Below, one piece after another: positions 27,001 to 34,747 of a DNA stretch of 64,000 nt. Where the stretch lies: positions 1 through 64,000 of the forward strand of contig CAIUHP010000078.1 in NCBI GenBank assembly GCA_903899015.1, in the 5' to 3' direction. How positions within the stretch are numbered: the first letter of the stretch is position 1; the number at the start of each line of letters is the position of its first letter. The notes below the pieces were generated by a model. It worked only from the letters and a program-made list of their open reading frames with translations. It had not been told where the DNA came from and searched no databases. A program made the translations under genes and the position numbers. The stretch comes from an uncultured Armatimonadota bacterium (GTDB taxonomy: Bacteria > Armatimonadota > Fimbriimonadia > Fimbriimonadales > Fimbriimonadaceae).

Positions 27001-27148
27001 CTGCGTAGATCGTGTCAAACGCGAGCGATGATTTTCCAGAACCGGATAAGCCGGTTATAACCACAAGCTTATCACGTGGTATTTCCACCGTAATGTTCTT
27101 GAGGTTATTCTCGCGGGCTCCGACGACTACGATCTTGTCTTGGGGCAT
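24086..27148 (-). CDS. uvrA: Excinuclease ABC subunit A
   Basis: DNA-damage recognition ATPase of nucleotide excision repair. The 1020-residue protein carries two ABC ATPase units. Walker A1 is GLSGSGKS at 33-40 and Walker A2 'GVSGSGKST' in the second half. Zinc modules 'CAVCGYS...CPEC' and 'CEACKGDG...CEVCKG' are intact, as are the two ABC signatures 'LAGGEAQRI' and 'LSGGEAQRI'. The -10 TACAAT (complement of 27156-27161) is only seven bases from the ATG, suggesting a leaderless message. No LexA-type box is seen in the 105 upstream bases. Confidence 0.98.
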   Translation of the reverse strand: MPQDKIVVVGARENNLKNITVEIPRDKLVVITGLSGSGKSSLAFDTIYAEGQRRYVESLSAYARQFLGQMDKPDVDHIDGLSPAVSIDQKSASKNPRSTVGTVTEIYDYLRILFARVGTPYCINGHGPIERQSTDQIVDIAKSLPDGTKLQVLAPVIRGRKGEYKSVLTDINKAGYVRVRVDGQTYEVTDDIPMDRYKQHTIEVIVDRIVVKDGIERRLSDSIEAALKMGKGLVTLSIEIPKGTELPEMAKMLAAQQSEQQADKQEGVVDLLFSESYSCAVCGYSLPELEPRMFSFNSPYGACPECTGLGTKTEFDPELVAPDHTKSLRDGGILPFVYKSGEVKDWWPEMLDAVGLKMGFDAKLPINQIPEEGMAAVWNGLPDAITVKMKYSRGERSFQTKWDGVLGALRKRYENTESEWVKGDLDQYMSTKPCPVCKGKRLKPESLSVKVGDRDMSHVTTLAIDEAYLFFSGLASKLNKRQMAIGERAVKEIIERLRFLTDVGLGYLTLDRNARTLAGGEAQRIRLATQIGSGLMGCLYILDEPSIGLHQRDNRKLIETLVRLRDLGNTVLVVEHDEETMMAADHLMELGPGAGEHGGFIVAQGTVAEFLKSEAVTAKYLTGEMQIEIPTTRRLPSGKFDNLVIDKPAKSTKKGAKGTTVTLSPKWIKIQNARGNNLKNVNIEIPLGLFVCVTGVSGSGKSTLIQDTLFPRLMYEVYGTRTVWEPHDGVTGLDHFDKVIDIDQSPIGRTPRSNPATYTGTFDMIRELFAMTQDAKIRGYKNGRFSFNVKGGRCEACKGDGVLKIEMVFLPDVYVPCEVCKGKRYNRETLEVKYKGKNISEVLGMTIDDACEYFKPIPKIFRKLETLQEVGLGYIRMGQPATTLSGGEAQRIKLAAELSKRSTGNTIYILDEPTTGLHFEDVKKLLAVLHRLVEQGNTVLVIEHNLDVIKTADYLIDMGPEGGNAGGNVVATGTPEEVAKVPQSHTGRYLAEIFQREIDRKPALLLAAETKASYGKKKKS

Positions 27149-27155
27149 GATAAAA

Positions 27156-27161
27156 ATTGTA
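27156..27161 (-). promoter_or_regulatory. -10 element of uvrA
   Basis: The complement reads TACAAT with seven bases to the ATG. The -35 region is poor. Initiation would fall on or next to the start codon. Confidence 0.5.
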
Positions 27162-27253
27162 CTGGAGACTTAGTAGACAGAGATGTACTTATTGTGCACA
27201 GAATGTGCTCAAACACTCAAGGTGCTACGAGAAGGAAATTTGAAAAATCTCGC

Positions 27254-27667
27254 TCACTTGAACAGGCGAGCATCTAATTCGGGGCGTACGATTTGCCCGT
27301 CCAATACTTCTAACGCTGGACCGTTAATGTACCAAGTGAATTCCTGCCCCATTTCAGTTCCGTTAAGGATCAGTCCATTTGGGATGGACAAGTTAACCCA
27401 CGCGTAACGCAGCGTATCTATTTCCCTACGACGGATGAGTTCGACGTTTAAGACGCGTGACTCGCATTCGGGCGATCCAGTAAGGATTCTTGCAAAACCA
27501 TAGGGTTTCGTTCTGCCAGTGGGCGAAAACTCAACCGTGCAAGCTTCAGCAAACTCAATGTCGCCCGCTTCATTCAGGATAACGAGCGGAGAACACTCCC
27601 AAACTCTGGGGTCGAGTGGAGTGGCAAAATCGACGTGAAGAAGCCTTCCGATCCACTGACGCAACAT
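27254..27667 (-). CDS. Hypothetical protein
   Basis: 137 residues, beta-rich, without signal peptide or membrane helix. Segments 'VNLSIPNGLILNGTEMGQEFTWYINGPALEVLDG' and 'VLNVELIRRREIDTL' look like a real globular protein. No family recognised. It lies 42 bases behind the beta-barrel-like gene on the same strand, with a hairpin in between. Confidence 0.6.
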   Translation of the reverse strand: MLRQWIGRLLHVDFATPLDPRVWECSPLVILNEAGDIEFAEACTVEFSPTGRTKPYGFARILTGSPECESRVLNVELIRRREIDTLRYAWVNLSIPNGLILNGTEMGQEFTWYINGPALEVLDGQIVRPELDARLFK

Positions 27668-27704
27668 GACACTACTAACTGCGTTTGAGTCCGAAAGGAT
27701 TCAA

Positions 27705-27725
27705 GCCGCCTAAAAGGCGGCTTTT
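27705..27725. terminator. GCCGCC/GGCGGC hairpin overlapping a stop codon
   Basis: A 6-base GC stem with a 5-base loop containing the stop of the gene at 27710, flanked by AAAA on the minus strand 5' side. On the plus strand it is followed by TTTT. It may separate the barrel gene from the downstream 137-residue gene, but the minus-strand U-tract is short. Confidence 0.4.
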
Positions 27726-29014
27726 ACGCCGAAGTTGATCGTGGTCGTTCTGAGGTAGCCGCTGGAGGGCACAGCACCCGTTCCAAATGCGACTGACAGT
27801 CGAACCGGAAATGGAATTCTTTTCTGCAAGCCAATCTTTGAGAATGGAATCTGCAGTTCGACGTCCGCTCGCGACTCCGTTCGCTTGGCACCAATACCTG
27901 GCGCGGAGCTACGATCGGGGAAGTACCAAAGGTTGCCGCCGAAGTGGAGCGAATAGTCCTTATCAATATCAGGCACGTCTTTCGCGGTCCAGAGGAAAAT
28001 CGGCTCCCACATCAAGGTCGCCGAACTTACCAAAACATTTGAGCGAGTGTCCCAATCGGGGATCGGTCCTTCGCGGCGATAGCGATCTTGAAATTGAAGT
28101 GGCACCAGGTACAGGCTTGCATCGCGAGAAGCGTTGACGGACTCTCCCATCCCGAAGCGAGTTCCGCGAACTCGAACCTTCGACACAATACCAACTGACC
28201 AGGATTGGTTATTGAAGGACTCACTGGAATCCAGCTTCACAAATGGCGAAAGGGGAACGGTGACAAAAACGTCGTCCAGCTTTCGCACCTTCTCTGCCAG
28301 GAGGATGGCCGAGAAGTAAGCCGACTTATCGGTCTTCGCGGTAGATAAAACGTTGATCGAAACAAAGTGGAGACGAGCTCCGATGAGTCCGGCATTGACA
28401 TCGGGTTTGTCGTAATTCAACGTGGCATGGACCACGAATTTAGAAGAGCCGTCTTCTAGCTGCTCATGAGGAGCGACCGAAATTCCTCCGATAGCGAATG
28501 TCTCGACGGGTGCGGGGCGATTGACATGAAGATTGAGGCCTTGCTCGTTGAGCACCACTGGGTCATCAATTCGAATACTGCGGCGCTTCCCGGCCCACAT
28601 GACCAGCAGACCGTCACCTTCATGAAGGCCAAGTTGATTGGCATCTACGTTCAGGACAAAATCGTTCCCCACTTTTGGTGCGGAAACAGAAGTCGGATGA
28701 TCGGGCAGTGCGTCGGGATAGGGATGAACAACTCCGTCCCGATTTTGACTGCCTTTCCACAGCCACCATGAGTCGGGTGAGGCAGGATCAGTAGTTTCAA
28801 ATTCGGGAAGATCAGCACGCGAGAGCGTCACTATAATCTGGCTCTGCTCTTTGCCATCATGACTTCTCTTTCCGACAAACTTGGCGGTAAACAGCCCCTT
28901 AACCGTCGTCACGTGACGATTTCGAATCATCAATGAAGATCGCTGCGCAAAGCCAATCGTAAAGGTTGTAACGAGAAGGGCTGATAACGCGATTTTGCCC
29001 AGCATTCTTGCCAT
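27710..29014 (-). CDS. Exported beta-rich protein, possible outer-membrane barrel
   Basis: 434 residues. The signal peptide (about 1-23, 'IALSALLVTTFTIGFA') is followed by alternating beta strands throughout and a C-terminal Phe ('GVKAAF'), the hallmark that the BAM machinery reads in outer-membrane proteins. Aromatic girdle-like strands such as 'DKDYSLHFGGNLWYFPD' support a barrel in the last half. The N-terminal half resembles an Ig-like soluble domain. No family recognised. It is divergent from the ECF sigma gene. Confidence 0.65.
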   Translation of the reverse strand: MARMLGKIALSALLVTTFTIGFAQRSSLMIRNRHVTTVKGLFTAKFVGKRSHDGKEQSQIIVTLSRADLPEFETTDPASPDSWWLWKGSQNRDGVVHPYPDALPDHPTSVSAPKVGNDFVLNVDANQLGLHEGDGLLVMWAGKRRSIRIDDPVVLNEQGLNLHVNRPAPVETFAIGGISVAPHEQLEDGSSKFVVHATLNYDKPDVNAGLIGARLHFVSINVLSTAKTDKSAYFSAILLAEKVRKLDDVFVTVPLSPFVKLDSSESFNNQSWSVGIVSKVRVRGTRFGMGESVNASRDASLYLVPLQFQDRYRREGPIPDWDTRSNVLVSSATLMWEPIFLWTAKDVPDIDKDYSLHFGGNLWYFPDRSSAPGIGAKRTESRADVELQIPFSKIGLQKRIPFPVRLSVAFGTGAVPSSGYLRTTTINFGVKAAF

Positions 29015-29146
29015 TCTCCGGTTCTACCCGAACGAGCCCATTCGTTTTTTCGTACACAACATGAAAGAATCTGCGATCATTTATGTATGGCGGGAACGCA
29101 GAGCCTATCGGGTTGCGTAATGCATTCCAACTAAGGTTTTCCTATC

Positions 29147-29743
29147 ATGCTGTTCGTTGGGGTTAAAAACAAAACTGCTGCGGTCGACGACAGACTCGAT
29201 TTATTTGAGAGTCTGATGAAAGACTCATACAAGCCAGCCTATGGTCTTGCTTACCGGCTTACCGGTAACGCAGCTGAGGCTGAAGACTTGGTTCAAGAAA
29301 CGTATGTTCGAGCCTATCGGTTCTTCCATCGTTTTGACGAGTCGCTTCCCTTCACCAGTTGGCTCTACCGAATCATGACGAACGCGCACATTGACTCTGT
29401 GCGAAGACGTGGACGGCTGCGAACCACTAGCCTGGATACTTCAGGCAACGATGGCGCGACGACTTGGGATATTGCGGATCAAGATGGGTCTCCTGACCGC
29501 TTGATGCTACAAAACTCGCTTGACGAGCCCGTTCAAAAAGCTTTACTATCGATGACACCGGAATTCCGAACGGCGGTCCTTCTTGCTGACATAGAAGGGT
29601 TAGCCTATGAAGAGGTTGCAGAAATCATGAAAACCTCAGTCGGAACCGTTCGGTCTAGAATTCATCGAGGAAGAAAGCAGATTCGTACGCATCTTTTGAA
29701 GCACGCCCCTCAAACATACAGGAGTTTCTGCGATGAACTGTAA
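29147..29743 (+). CDS. ECF-family RNA polymerase sigma factor
   Basis: 198 residues. Region 2 runs from 'KPAYGLAYRLTGNAAEAEDLVQETYVRAYRF' to 'SWLYRIMTNAHIDSVRRR'; region 4 is 'MTPEFRTAVLLADIEGLAYEEVAEIMKTSVGTVRSRIHRGRKQI'. Region 3 is absent, as in all ECF sigmas. Its stop overlaps the anti-sigma start by 11 bases. A candidate ECF-type promoter, GGGAAC (29092-29097) then CGTA (29116-29119) 18 bases on, could allow autoregulation, but the spacing is one or two bases long. Confidence 0.95.
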   Translation: MLFVGVKNKTAAVDDRLDLFESLMKDSYKPAYGLAYRLTGNAAEAEDLVQETYVRAYRFFHRFDESLPFTSWLYRIMTNAHIDSVRRRGRLRTTSLDTSGNDGATTWDIADQDGSPDRLMLQNSLDEPVQKALLSMTPEFRTAVLLADIEGLAYEEVAEIMKTSVGTVRSRIHRGRKQIRTHLLKHAPQTYRSFCDEL

Positions 29744-30194
29744 ATCGGTACAGAATCGCCTGTCGGCCTACTTGGATCGCGAATTAGGTGGAGACGAGTT
29801 GCTCCAGATTCGAGCCCATCTTTCCACTTGCAAAGAGTGCCGGGCAGAATCAGACGGGTTACGAGCCCTCAAGAGCCTTCTTGGTGGAGTGCCTTGCCCC
29901 GAGCCTTCAGAAGACCTCTGTGAGCGATTGACTGCGAACATGATGCGGCTCCGATATGAGGAACCCAAGCGAACCCTGAAAGTTTCTGCGGTTATGTTTG
30001 CCAGTGTTGCGGCCTGCTCCATGCTCGGAACGCTTTTCTTCATGAATTCGGGACTCGCCAAGTCGATCTGGCACGGGCGTACACCCTCCAGTGGTAAGGA
30101 CCTAGCCATCGCACAAAACGGAAATCCAGAAGCTATCACTGGCTCAGATCCAGCCGGCCCGATCATTTCAGCGGCAAACTTCGTTCCGCGCTGA
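29733..30194 (+). CDS. Zinc-finger anti-sigma factor
   Basis: 153 residues. The ZAS motif H-x3-C-x2-C is His29/Cys33/Cys36, with Cys3 as a possible fourth ligand, in an N-terminal cytoplasmic domain. A transmembrane helix (about 88-108, 'VMFASVAACSMLGTLFFM') is followed by a 45-residue extracytoplasmic tail. Such proteins hold the ECF sigma factor at the membrane until proteolysis frees it. The HtrA protease gene is the next gene downstream, which makes a signalling chain plausible. Confidence 0.92.
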   Translation: MNCKSVQNRLSAYLDRELGGDELLQIRAHLSTCKECRAESDGLRALKSLLGGVPCPEPSEDLCERLTANMMRLRYEEPKRTLKVSAVMFASVAACSMLGTLFFMNSGLAKSIWHGRTPSSGKDLAIAQNGNPEAITGSDPAGPIISAANFVPR

Positions 30195-30590
30195 CAAGCG
30201 GTCTGCCTTTCGTGGCGGAATCCCTTTTCTCAGTCTTGCATCAATAGCTTGATTGGGATATCTTTAGTAAGTTGGACCGGCGATTAGACGGCTGCGATGT
30301 CCGACCATTGACCCAGTTATAAATACTTGGAAACTTCCCAGTTTTAGCCTAGAAAATCTTAATTTGGAGTGGTAGTCGACGTGTTCAAGACGTAGTCAAT
30401 ATCAGAGGATGAACCAAATTAAAAGTGCGGAACTGTTCCGCCGAGATTCAGTGTTACGTGAAATAGATAGTTCAGGAGTTCGCGGATATTTAGTTCGATT
30501 GAACGATCGACAAGTGGAATAAACCAGTTCACTTCGTCGAGTTTGCGACTCACAGATGGACTAACTAGAAAATGGAGATCAACTAAAGAA
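30195..30590. other. Regulatory gap between anti-sigma and htrA
   Basis: About 395 bases with no ORF. It contains the perfect palindrome GCGGAACTGTTCCGC (30427-30441). No intrinsic terminator is evident after the anti-sigma gene, so htrA could be partly co-transcribed. Confidence 0.5.
30427..30441. promoter_or_regulatory. Palindrome GCGGAAC-T-GTTCCGC, possible operator
   Basis: A perfect 7-base inverted repeat with one central base, 150 bases before htrA. GGAAC is also the core of ECF -35 elements, so this may be a regulator site or a chance feature. No matching -10 at the right spacing is seen. Confidence 0.4.
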
Positions 30591-32174
30591 ATGAATCAAA
30601 GCAATCAACCCCAGAAGAGCCCATTCCTTGTCTTGGGTGCCGGCCTCACAATCGGCGCGATCAGCATGGCCGGTTTGTACGCTAGCGGCCTCCCATTCAG
30701 CAAGGCTTCAGCTGCCGACACTCACCTACCTGCCTTTCAGACACGTACCATTAGTGCTCCAAGCCGCGAAAGTGTCAGCGAGATGCGAAACCTGGACGCG
30801 TTCTACACCAATCTCGCCGAGTTCGTATCTCCGGCGGTTGTCGATATTCAAGCCACCAGCGGACGACAAATGGGTCCTAACGGTGAGCGAATGCCAACCA
30901 GCGGCGGCGAAGGATCCGGATTCATTCTTCGGCCCGACGGCTACATCGTGACGAACGACCACGTAGTTGCCGGTTTCGACAAGGTTAAGGTCATTCTTAA
31001 GGACGGTCGAGAATTTGACGGCAAAGTCACCCGAGCTCACGACAGTGACCTTGCGGTCGTCAAGATCGAAGCCAAAAACCTTCCAACTCTCGCATTTGGT
31101 GACAGTAACAAGCTTCGCCCCGGCCAGATGGCCATGGCAGTTGGTTCACCATTCGGCCTCGAGCAATCCGTTACCTACGGACATATCAGCGCCCTTGGTC
31201 GAGACAAGACTCTGATCGAGAATCGCTATTACCCAGACATGATCCAGACCGACACCGCGATCAATATGGGTAATTCCGGCGGACCACTCTGCAACATCGA
31301 TGGTCAAGTAATCGGCCTCAACACGGCTATCTACAGTCCATCAGGAACAAGCGCAGGAATTGGATTTGCCATTCCAAGCAATCAGGTCCGACTGATCGTC
31401 GATAAGCTGATCGAGAATGGAAAAGTCACCCGAGCTCAAATCGGTTTGATCCCTGAGAACTTGACGGACTACCAAAAACAACAGCGACACATTCAGGGTG
31501 GAGCTCTCGTCAAGGATGCTCCCGAAAATGGCCCTGCCGGCATGGCTGGTATCAAGAAGGACGATATTGTCGTCAAGGTCGGCCACACCCCCATTAACGG
31601 TCAGCTGGATCTTCGAAACGCGATGTTGGAGTACGCGCCAGGCACAAATGTTGACGTCGAAGTCGTTCGCAATGGTGAGCACAAGACTTTCAAGGTTAAG
31701 TTGCAAGCCCACCAGGAGATGACTGAAAGCCAGAGCCAAGGCATTGATGGACTCGGTTCTCCTCAGCAGCGCTTTAACCTGCCAAAAGGTTTTAATGCTC
31801 CTGATTTCTTCAAGGACTTCCCTGGAATGGGTACTCCACATCACCCACGATCGAAGACCTCTCCGACGAGCCCGGACGGTAAAGCACATCTTGGAGTTAA
31901 AATCGGCAACCTTACCGACGAAGCTCGCAAGCAGTTCTCCATCCCAGACGATGTCAAGGGAGCGATCGTTGGAGAAGTCGTACCTGGTTCCGTTGCAGAA
32001 GGTTTGGACCTTCAGCCGGGCGATGTCATCCAAGTCTTCGGTAGCAAGCAGATCAACAGCGCAGACGACCTTACCTCTGCCGTCGGCAGCTTGAAGTCGG
32101 GTGATACGCGACGCATTCGCTACAGCCGTTACTCCAATGGAGTGATGGTTGTCGATCGAGACGTCACCTTCTAA
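30591..32174 (+). CDS. htrA: HtrA/DegP-type serine protease with two PDZ domains
   Basis: 527 residues from the ATG at 30591. A single N-terminal hydrophobic helix (about 12-34) exports or anchors it. The trypsin-like domain has the triad His124 ('TNDHVV'), Asp153 ('DSDLAVVK') and Ser229 ('GNSGGPL'). Two PDZ domains follow (about 285-375 and 430-520), as in DegP. It degrades or refolds misfolded envelope proteins. A weak AAAGAA ribosome site precedes the ATG. A three-hairpin array terminates it. Its position behind an ECF sigma/anti-sigma pair resembles the RpoE-DegS logic. Confidence 0.95.
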   Translation: MNQSNQPQKSPFLVLGAGLTIGAISMAGLYASGLPFSKASAADTHLPAFQTRTISAPSRESVSEMRNLDAFYTNLAEFVSPAVVDIQATSGRQMGPNGERMPTSGGEGSGFILRPDGYIVTNDHVVAGFDKVKVILKDGREFDGKVTRAHDSDLAVVKIEAKNLPTLAFGDSNKLRPGQMAMAVGSPFGLEQSVTYGHISALGRDKTLIENRYYPDMIQTDTAINMGNSGGPLCNIDGQVIGLNTAIYSPSGTSAGIGFAIPSNQVRLIVDKLIENGKVTRAQIGLIPENLTDYQKQQRHIQGGALVKDAPENGPAGMAGIKKDDIVVKVGHTPINGQLDLRNAMLEYAPGTNVDVEVVRNGEHKTFKVKLQAHQEMTESQSQGIDGLGSPQQRFNLPKGFNAPDFFKDFPGMGTPHHPRSKTSPTSPDGKAHLGVKIGNLTDEARKQFSIPDDVKGAIVGEVVPGSVAEGLDLQPGDVIQVFGSKQINSADDLTSAVGSLKSGDTRRIRYSRYSNGVMVVDRDVTF

Positions 32175-32184
32175 GACAAACCAA

Positions 32185-32220
32185 GCGGGCTCCGTGGATT
32201 GCCACGGAGCCCGCTTTTTT
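32185..32220 (+). terminator. Strong terminator of htrA
   Basis: GCGGGCTCCGTGG and CCACGGAGCCCGC form a perfect 13-base stem around ATTG, followed by TTTTTT (32215-32220). It is 10 bases past the htrA stop. Confidence 0.95.
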
Positions 32221-32253
32221 ATGTGCGCCCTGTGCCGGGCGCACATAAAAAAA
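32215..32253. terminator. Bidirectional terminator, second hairpin
   Basis: TATGTGCGCCC (32220-32230) pairs with GGGCGCACATA (32237-32247) around TGTGCC. It is preceded by a T-run and followed by an A-run, so the transcript ends in U in both directions. Confidence 0.85.
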
Positions 32254-32288
32254 GATCCCGGCAGCTTAACTTGCCGAGATCTTTTTTT
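32247..32288. terminator. Third hairpin, terminator shared with the fur-like gene
   Basis: AAAAAAAGATC...CGGCA pairs with TGCCG...GATCTTTTTTT. It lies 13 bases past the stop of the minus-strand Fur-family gene and supplies its U-tract, while also reinforcing htrA termination. Confidence 0.9.
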
Positions 32289-32301
32289 GGATCGTAAACT
32301 C

Positions 32302-32784
32302 TTACTTAGTCATCGAGCCAGTGATTTCCACCTTGATTGTGGATGCTTCGAAGCCATGCTCAACAGCCTGCTTCTCGATCACTTCAATGATGGATGCTGG
32401 CAATTTGAGTTCCATAACGTTGCCAGTCTGCTCGCAAACCATAACCTCGGATCGGCGACCTGCACAGTCTGCCATTCGGCATGGGAAATATCCATCGACA
32501 ACGCCGATGTGATGAATAAGACCGACTTCCTGGAGGGTTGCAAGGATTCGATAAACGCTGACGACATCGATCTTACCGCCACCGGAAATGATCTTTTCGT
32601 GAATAGCATAGGCGCTGAGAGCCTTCAAGGTATCGGCAAGTGCGCGAATAACTTGGACACGTGGCATTGTAATTCGGTAGCCAGCGTTGCGCAATTCCTT
32701 AAGTGAATGCTCTTCGTAAACCTTAGCCTCTGTCATGACAGCCGGGGCCTGCACAATAACTTCTCGTGATCGTCTTTCTTTCAT
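32302..32784 (-). CDS. Fur-family regulator with altered metal motif
   Basis: 160 residues. The winged helix 'AGYRITMPRVQVIRALAD...YAIHEKI' and 'VSVYRILATLQEVGLI' is typical of Fur/Zur/PerR. The dimerisation domain, however, lacks the canonical HHHH-x2-C-x2-C segment: the corresponding stretch is 'GRRSEVMVCEQTG', with only one Cys retained, and the C-terminal CxxC is missing. Two extra Cys residues occur just before it ('CRMADC'). Metal or peroxide sensing may therefore differ. The -10 CATAAT (complement of 32791-32796) is six bases from the ATG, so the mRNA is probably leaderless. Confidence 0.88.
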   Translation of the reverse strand: MKERRSREVIVQAPAVMTEAKVYEEHSLKELRNAGYRITMPRVQVIRALADTLKALSAYAIHEKIISGGGKIDVVSVYRILATLQEVGLIHHIGVVDGYFPCRMADCAGRRSEVMVCEQTGNVMELKLPASIIEVIEKQAVEHGFEASTIKVEITGSMTK

Positions 32785-32790
32785 GGTGAT

Positions 32791-32796
32791 ATTATG
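32791..32796 (-). promoter_or_regulatory. -10 element of the Fur-family gene
   Basis: The complement reads CATAAT, six bases before the ATG. The -35 region is poorly conserved, as for the other short-spaced promoters in this window. Confidence 0.4.
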
Positions 32797-33020
32797 TACT
32801 ACGTTCCTTTAAGGCAGTTGTCGCCACTTTGCTTGCGATTCCTCATATTTGTCGGAACTGTCAAACATTTTAGCCGCTTCTGTATAGAATTATTTAGGCG
32901 TCTTCTAGCACACCTCTAAAATGTTTTAAAAAAACTAGGTTCCGTTGAACCTGAGTTTATGATATGATCTACTGCGAACAGTTCGGGCAGGCCGTAGGGC
33001 GAACCCACTGAGGAGGGAAC

Positions 33021-33215
33021 ATGCAGTTTTACAATTTAAAAACTCGATCGCACGTTGAAATTCCAGATTCCGACGTTCAAAAGATGAAGATGACCCGCAA
33101 AACGAAGTCGGGCGAACAGATTCGATATGCGCTCACCGCTACTTACGAAGGGAGCAAACTCTTCAAGTTTGTAAGCGAAGCCACTTACAATTCGTCCAGT
33201 GCAAAAGAGGCCTAG
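33021..33215 (+). CDS. 64-residue protein of unknown function, strong translation signals
   Basis: Begins 'MQFYNLKTRSHVEIP', is rich in Lys, Thr and Ser, and has no membrane helix or Cys. An excellent Shine-Dalgarno AGGAGGGA (33011-33018) precedes the ATG and a perfect palindromic terminator follows. Both suggest abundant expression. The repeated 'Lys-x-Lys-Thr' composition ('KMTRKTKSGEQIRYALTATYEG') suggests a basic nucleic-acid or protein-binding role, but no family is recognised. Confidence 0.75.
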   Translation: MQFYNLKTRSHVEIPDSDVQKMKMTRKTKSGEQIRYALTATYEGSKLFKFVSEATYNSSSAKEA

Positions 33216-33233
33216 AGTTTTTTTCCTACGTCC

Positions 33234-33269
33234 AAAAGGCATTAGGGCTTAAGCCCTAATGCCTTTTTA
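33234..33269 (+). terminator. Perfect palindromic terminator
   Basis: AAAAGGCATTAGGGCTT followed by its exact complement AAGCCCTAATGCCTTTT, then further T residues. It sits 18 bases after the stop of the 64-residue gene. The flanking A and T runs make it effective in both directions. Confidence 0.92.
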
Positions 33270-33454
33270 TTTTTATTACACCTACAACTCACTATTCATC
33301 GCTTAACCGAAGTCTGGCGCAGCACTCCATTCTCGATCGATGAAAGTGGGAAGTCGACAGCCCTTTCGATAAACTTCGTATCGAACGATCCGCTCAAACT
33401 TAAGGGCCTCTTGAGGGCTCCTACCCTCCCAAACCGGTAGAATCTTCATTCCGA

Positions 33455-34654
33455 ATGAGCATCGAAGAACAATTAGCCATCCTGCGACGCGGCACGACCG
33501 AAATCATCAGCGAAGCAGACCTGAAGAAGAAGTTGGAGAAGGGCACCCCACTGCGAGTCAAGCTAGGTGTAGATCCTACTGCCAAGCACGTCACGCTGGG
33601 TTGGGCGGTTGTTTTACGCAAACTTCGTGACTTCCAGCGACTCGGGCATACTGCCTGTCTCATTATCGGAGACTTCACGGCTCAGATCGGCGACCCGAGC
33701 GGCAAAAACAAGACCAGACCTCAGCTCACACGAGAAGATGTCCAGGCGAACGTCGATGCGGTTATGGAACAGGTCGGAACCATTCTCGACCGCGAGAAGA
33801 CCGAGATCTATTTCAACAAGGATTGGCTGGGCAAGATGACCTTTGAAGATGTCATCAAGCTTTGCTCGCGCTATACGGTTGCTCGCATCTTGGAGCGGGA
33901 CGATTTCACGAAGCGCTTAGAAGAGCATCGACCGATCGCGATGCACGAAATCCTGTATCCCTTGTGCCAAGGCATGGACTCCGTCGAGATTAACTCGGAT
34001 GTCGAAATAGGTGGCAACGACCAAAAGTTCAATAACCTCGTAGGACGCACGCTGATGGAGCAATACGGACAAGAACCTCAAGTCGTGGTTCTATGCCCCT
34101 TATTGGTCGGTACAGACGGCAAAGAGAAGATGTCTCAGTCGCTAGGCAACTATATCTCGGTCATTGATGTTCCCAACGACATGTATGGCAAGACTATGTC
34201 GATTCCGGACGACATCATTGAGAACTACTTCGAGCTCGCTACAGACGTCCCTATGGATGAAGTCAAAAAGCTGCTTGCGGAGACTCCTAACCCTCGCGAT
34301 GCGAAGCGACGACTCGCCCGCGAAATCGTTGCGCTCTACCATGGTGAAGCAGCCGCTCAGGAAGCGGATGACTATTTCATCAACACTTTCAGCAAGCGTC
34401 AGCAGCCGGTAGAAGCGGAAGAGGTGGCGATTCCCGAAGCGGTAATAGAAGACGGAAGCGTGTTCATACCCGCACTCATCGCGGCCCTTGGTCTAGCTAA
34501 GAGCAATAGTGATGCTCGCCGCCACATGGAAGCGGGAGCAGTTTCGTTAGAAGCAGAAAAGCTGACCGATCCCAAGCTCAAGATTCAGGTGGCTGACTTG
34601 ATTGGGAAAACGCTTCGCGTGGGCAAACACCAGTTTCGAAAGCTTGTCGCCTAA
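33455..34654 (+). CDS. tyrS: Tyrosyl-tRNA synthetase
   Basis: 399 residues. Class I signatures are HVTLG (45-49, the HIGH counterpart) and KMSQS in 'GKEKMSQSLGNY', where the usual Lys after Ser is Gln. 'IGDFTAQIGDPSGKNKTR' is the tyrosine/ATP site. The last 60 residues form the S4 RNA-binding domain ('SNSDARRHMEAGAVSLEAEKL'). It belongs to the TyrRS group with KMSxS variants found in many non-proteobacteria. A TAGAAT -10 at about 33434 gives a very short leader. Confidence 0.97.
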   Translation: MSIEEQLAILRRGTTEIISEADLKKKLEKGTPLRVKLGVDPTAKHVTLGWAVVLRKLRDFQRLGHTACLIIGDFTAQIGDPSGKNKTRPQLTREDVQANVDAVMEQVGTILDREKTEIYFNKDWLGKMTFEDVIKLCSRYTVARILERDDFTKRLEEHRPIAMHEILYPLCQGMDSVEINSDVEIGGNDQKFNNLVGRTLMEQYGQEPQVVVLCPLLVGTDGKEKMSQSLGNYISVIDVPNDMYGKTMSIPDDIIENYFELATDVPMDEVKKLLAETPNPRDAKRRLAREIVALYHGEAAAQEADDYFINTFSKRQQPVEAEEVAIPEAVIEDGSVFIPALIAALGLAKSNSDARRHMEAGAVSLEAEKLTDPKLKIQVADLIGKTLRVGKHQFRKLVA

Positions 34655-34747
34655 AGCGAGGGCTTTCCTGAGTGCCTTCTTAGCGAACTTAGCGGGTTGC
34701 GGCTTGCGCATCGGTTCGTCAGCCTCGTAATATGCCTTATGCCCCAA

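Noticed and set aside
27149-27253. LexA box before uvrA
   Set aside because: No GAAC-N4-GTTC or CTG-N10-CAG pattern is present in the interval.
31341-32246. 301-codon minus-strand ORF within htrA
   Set aside because: Antisense to a clearly functional protease. Its translation is a shadow of coding bias in htrA.
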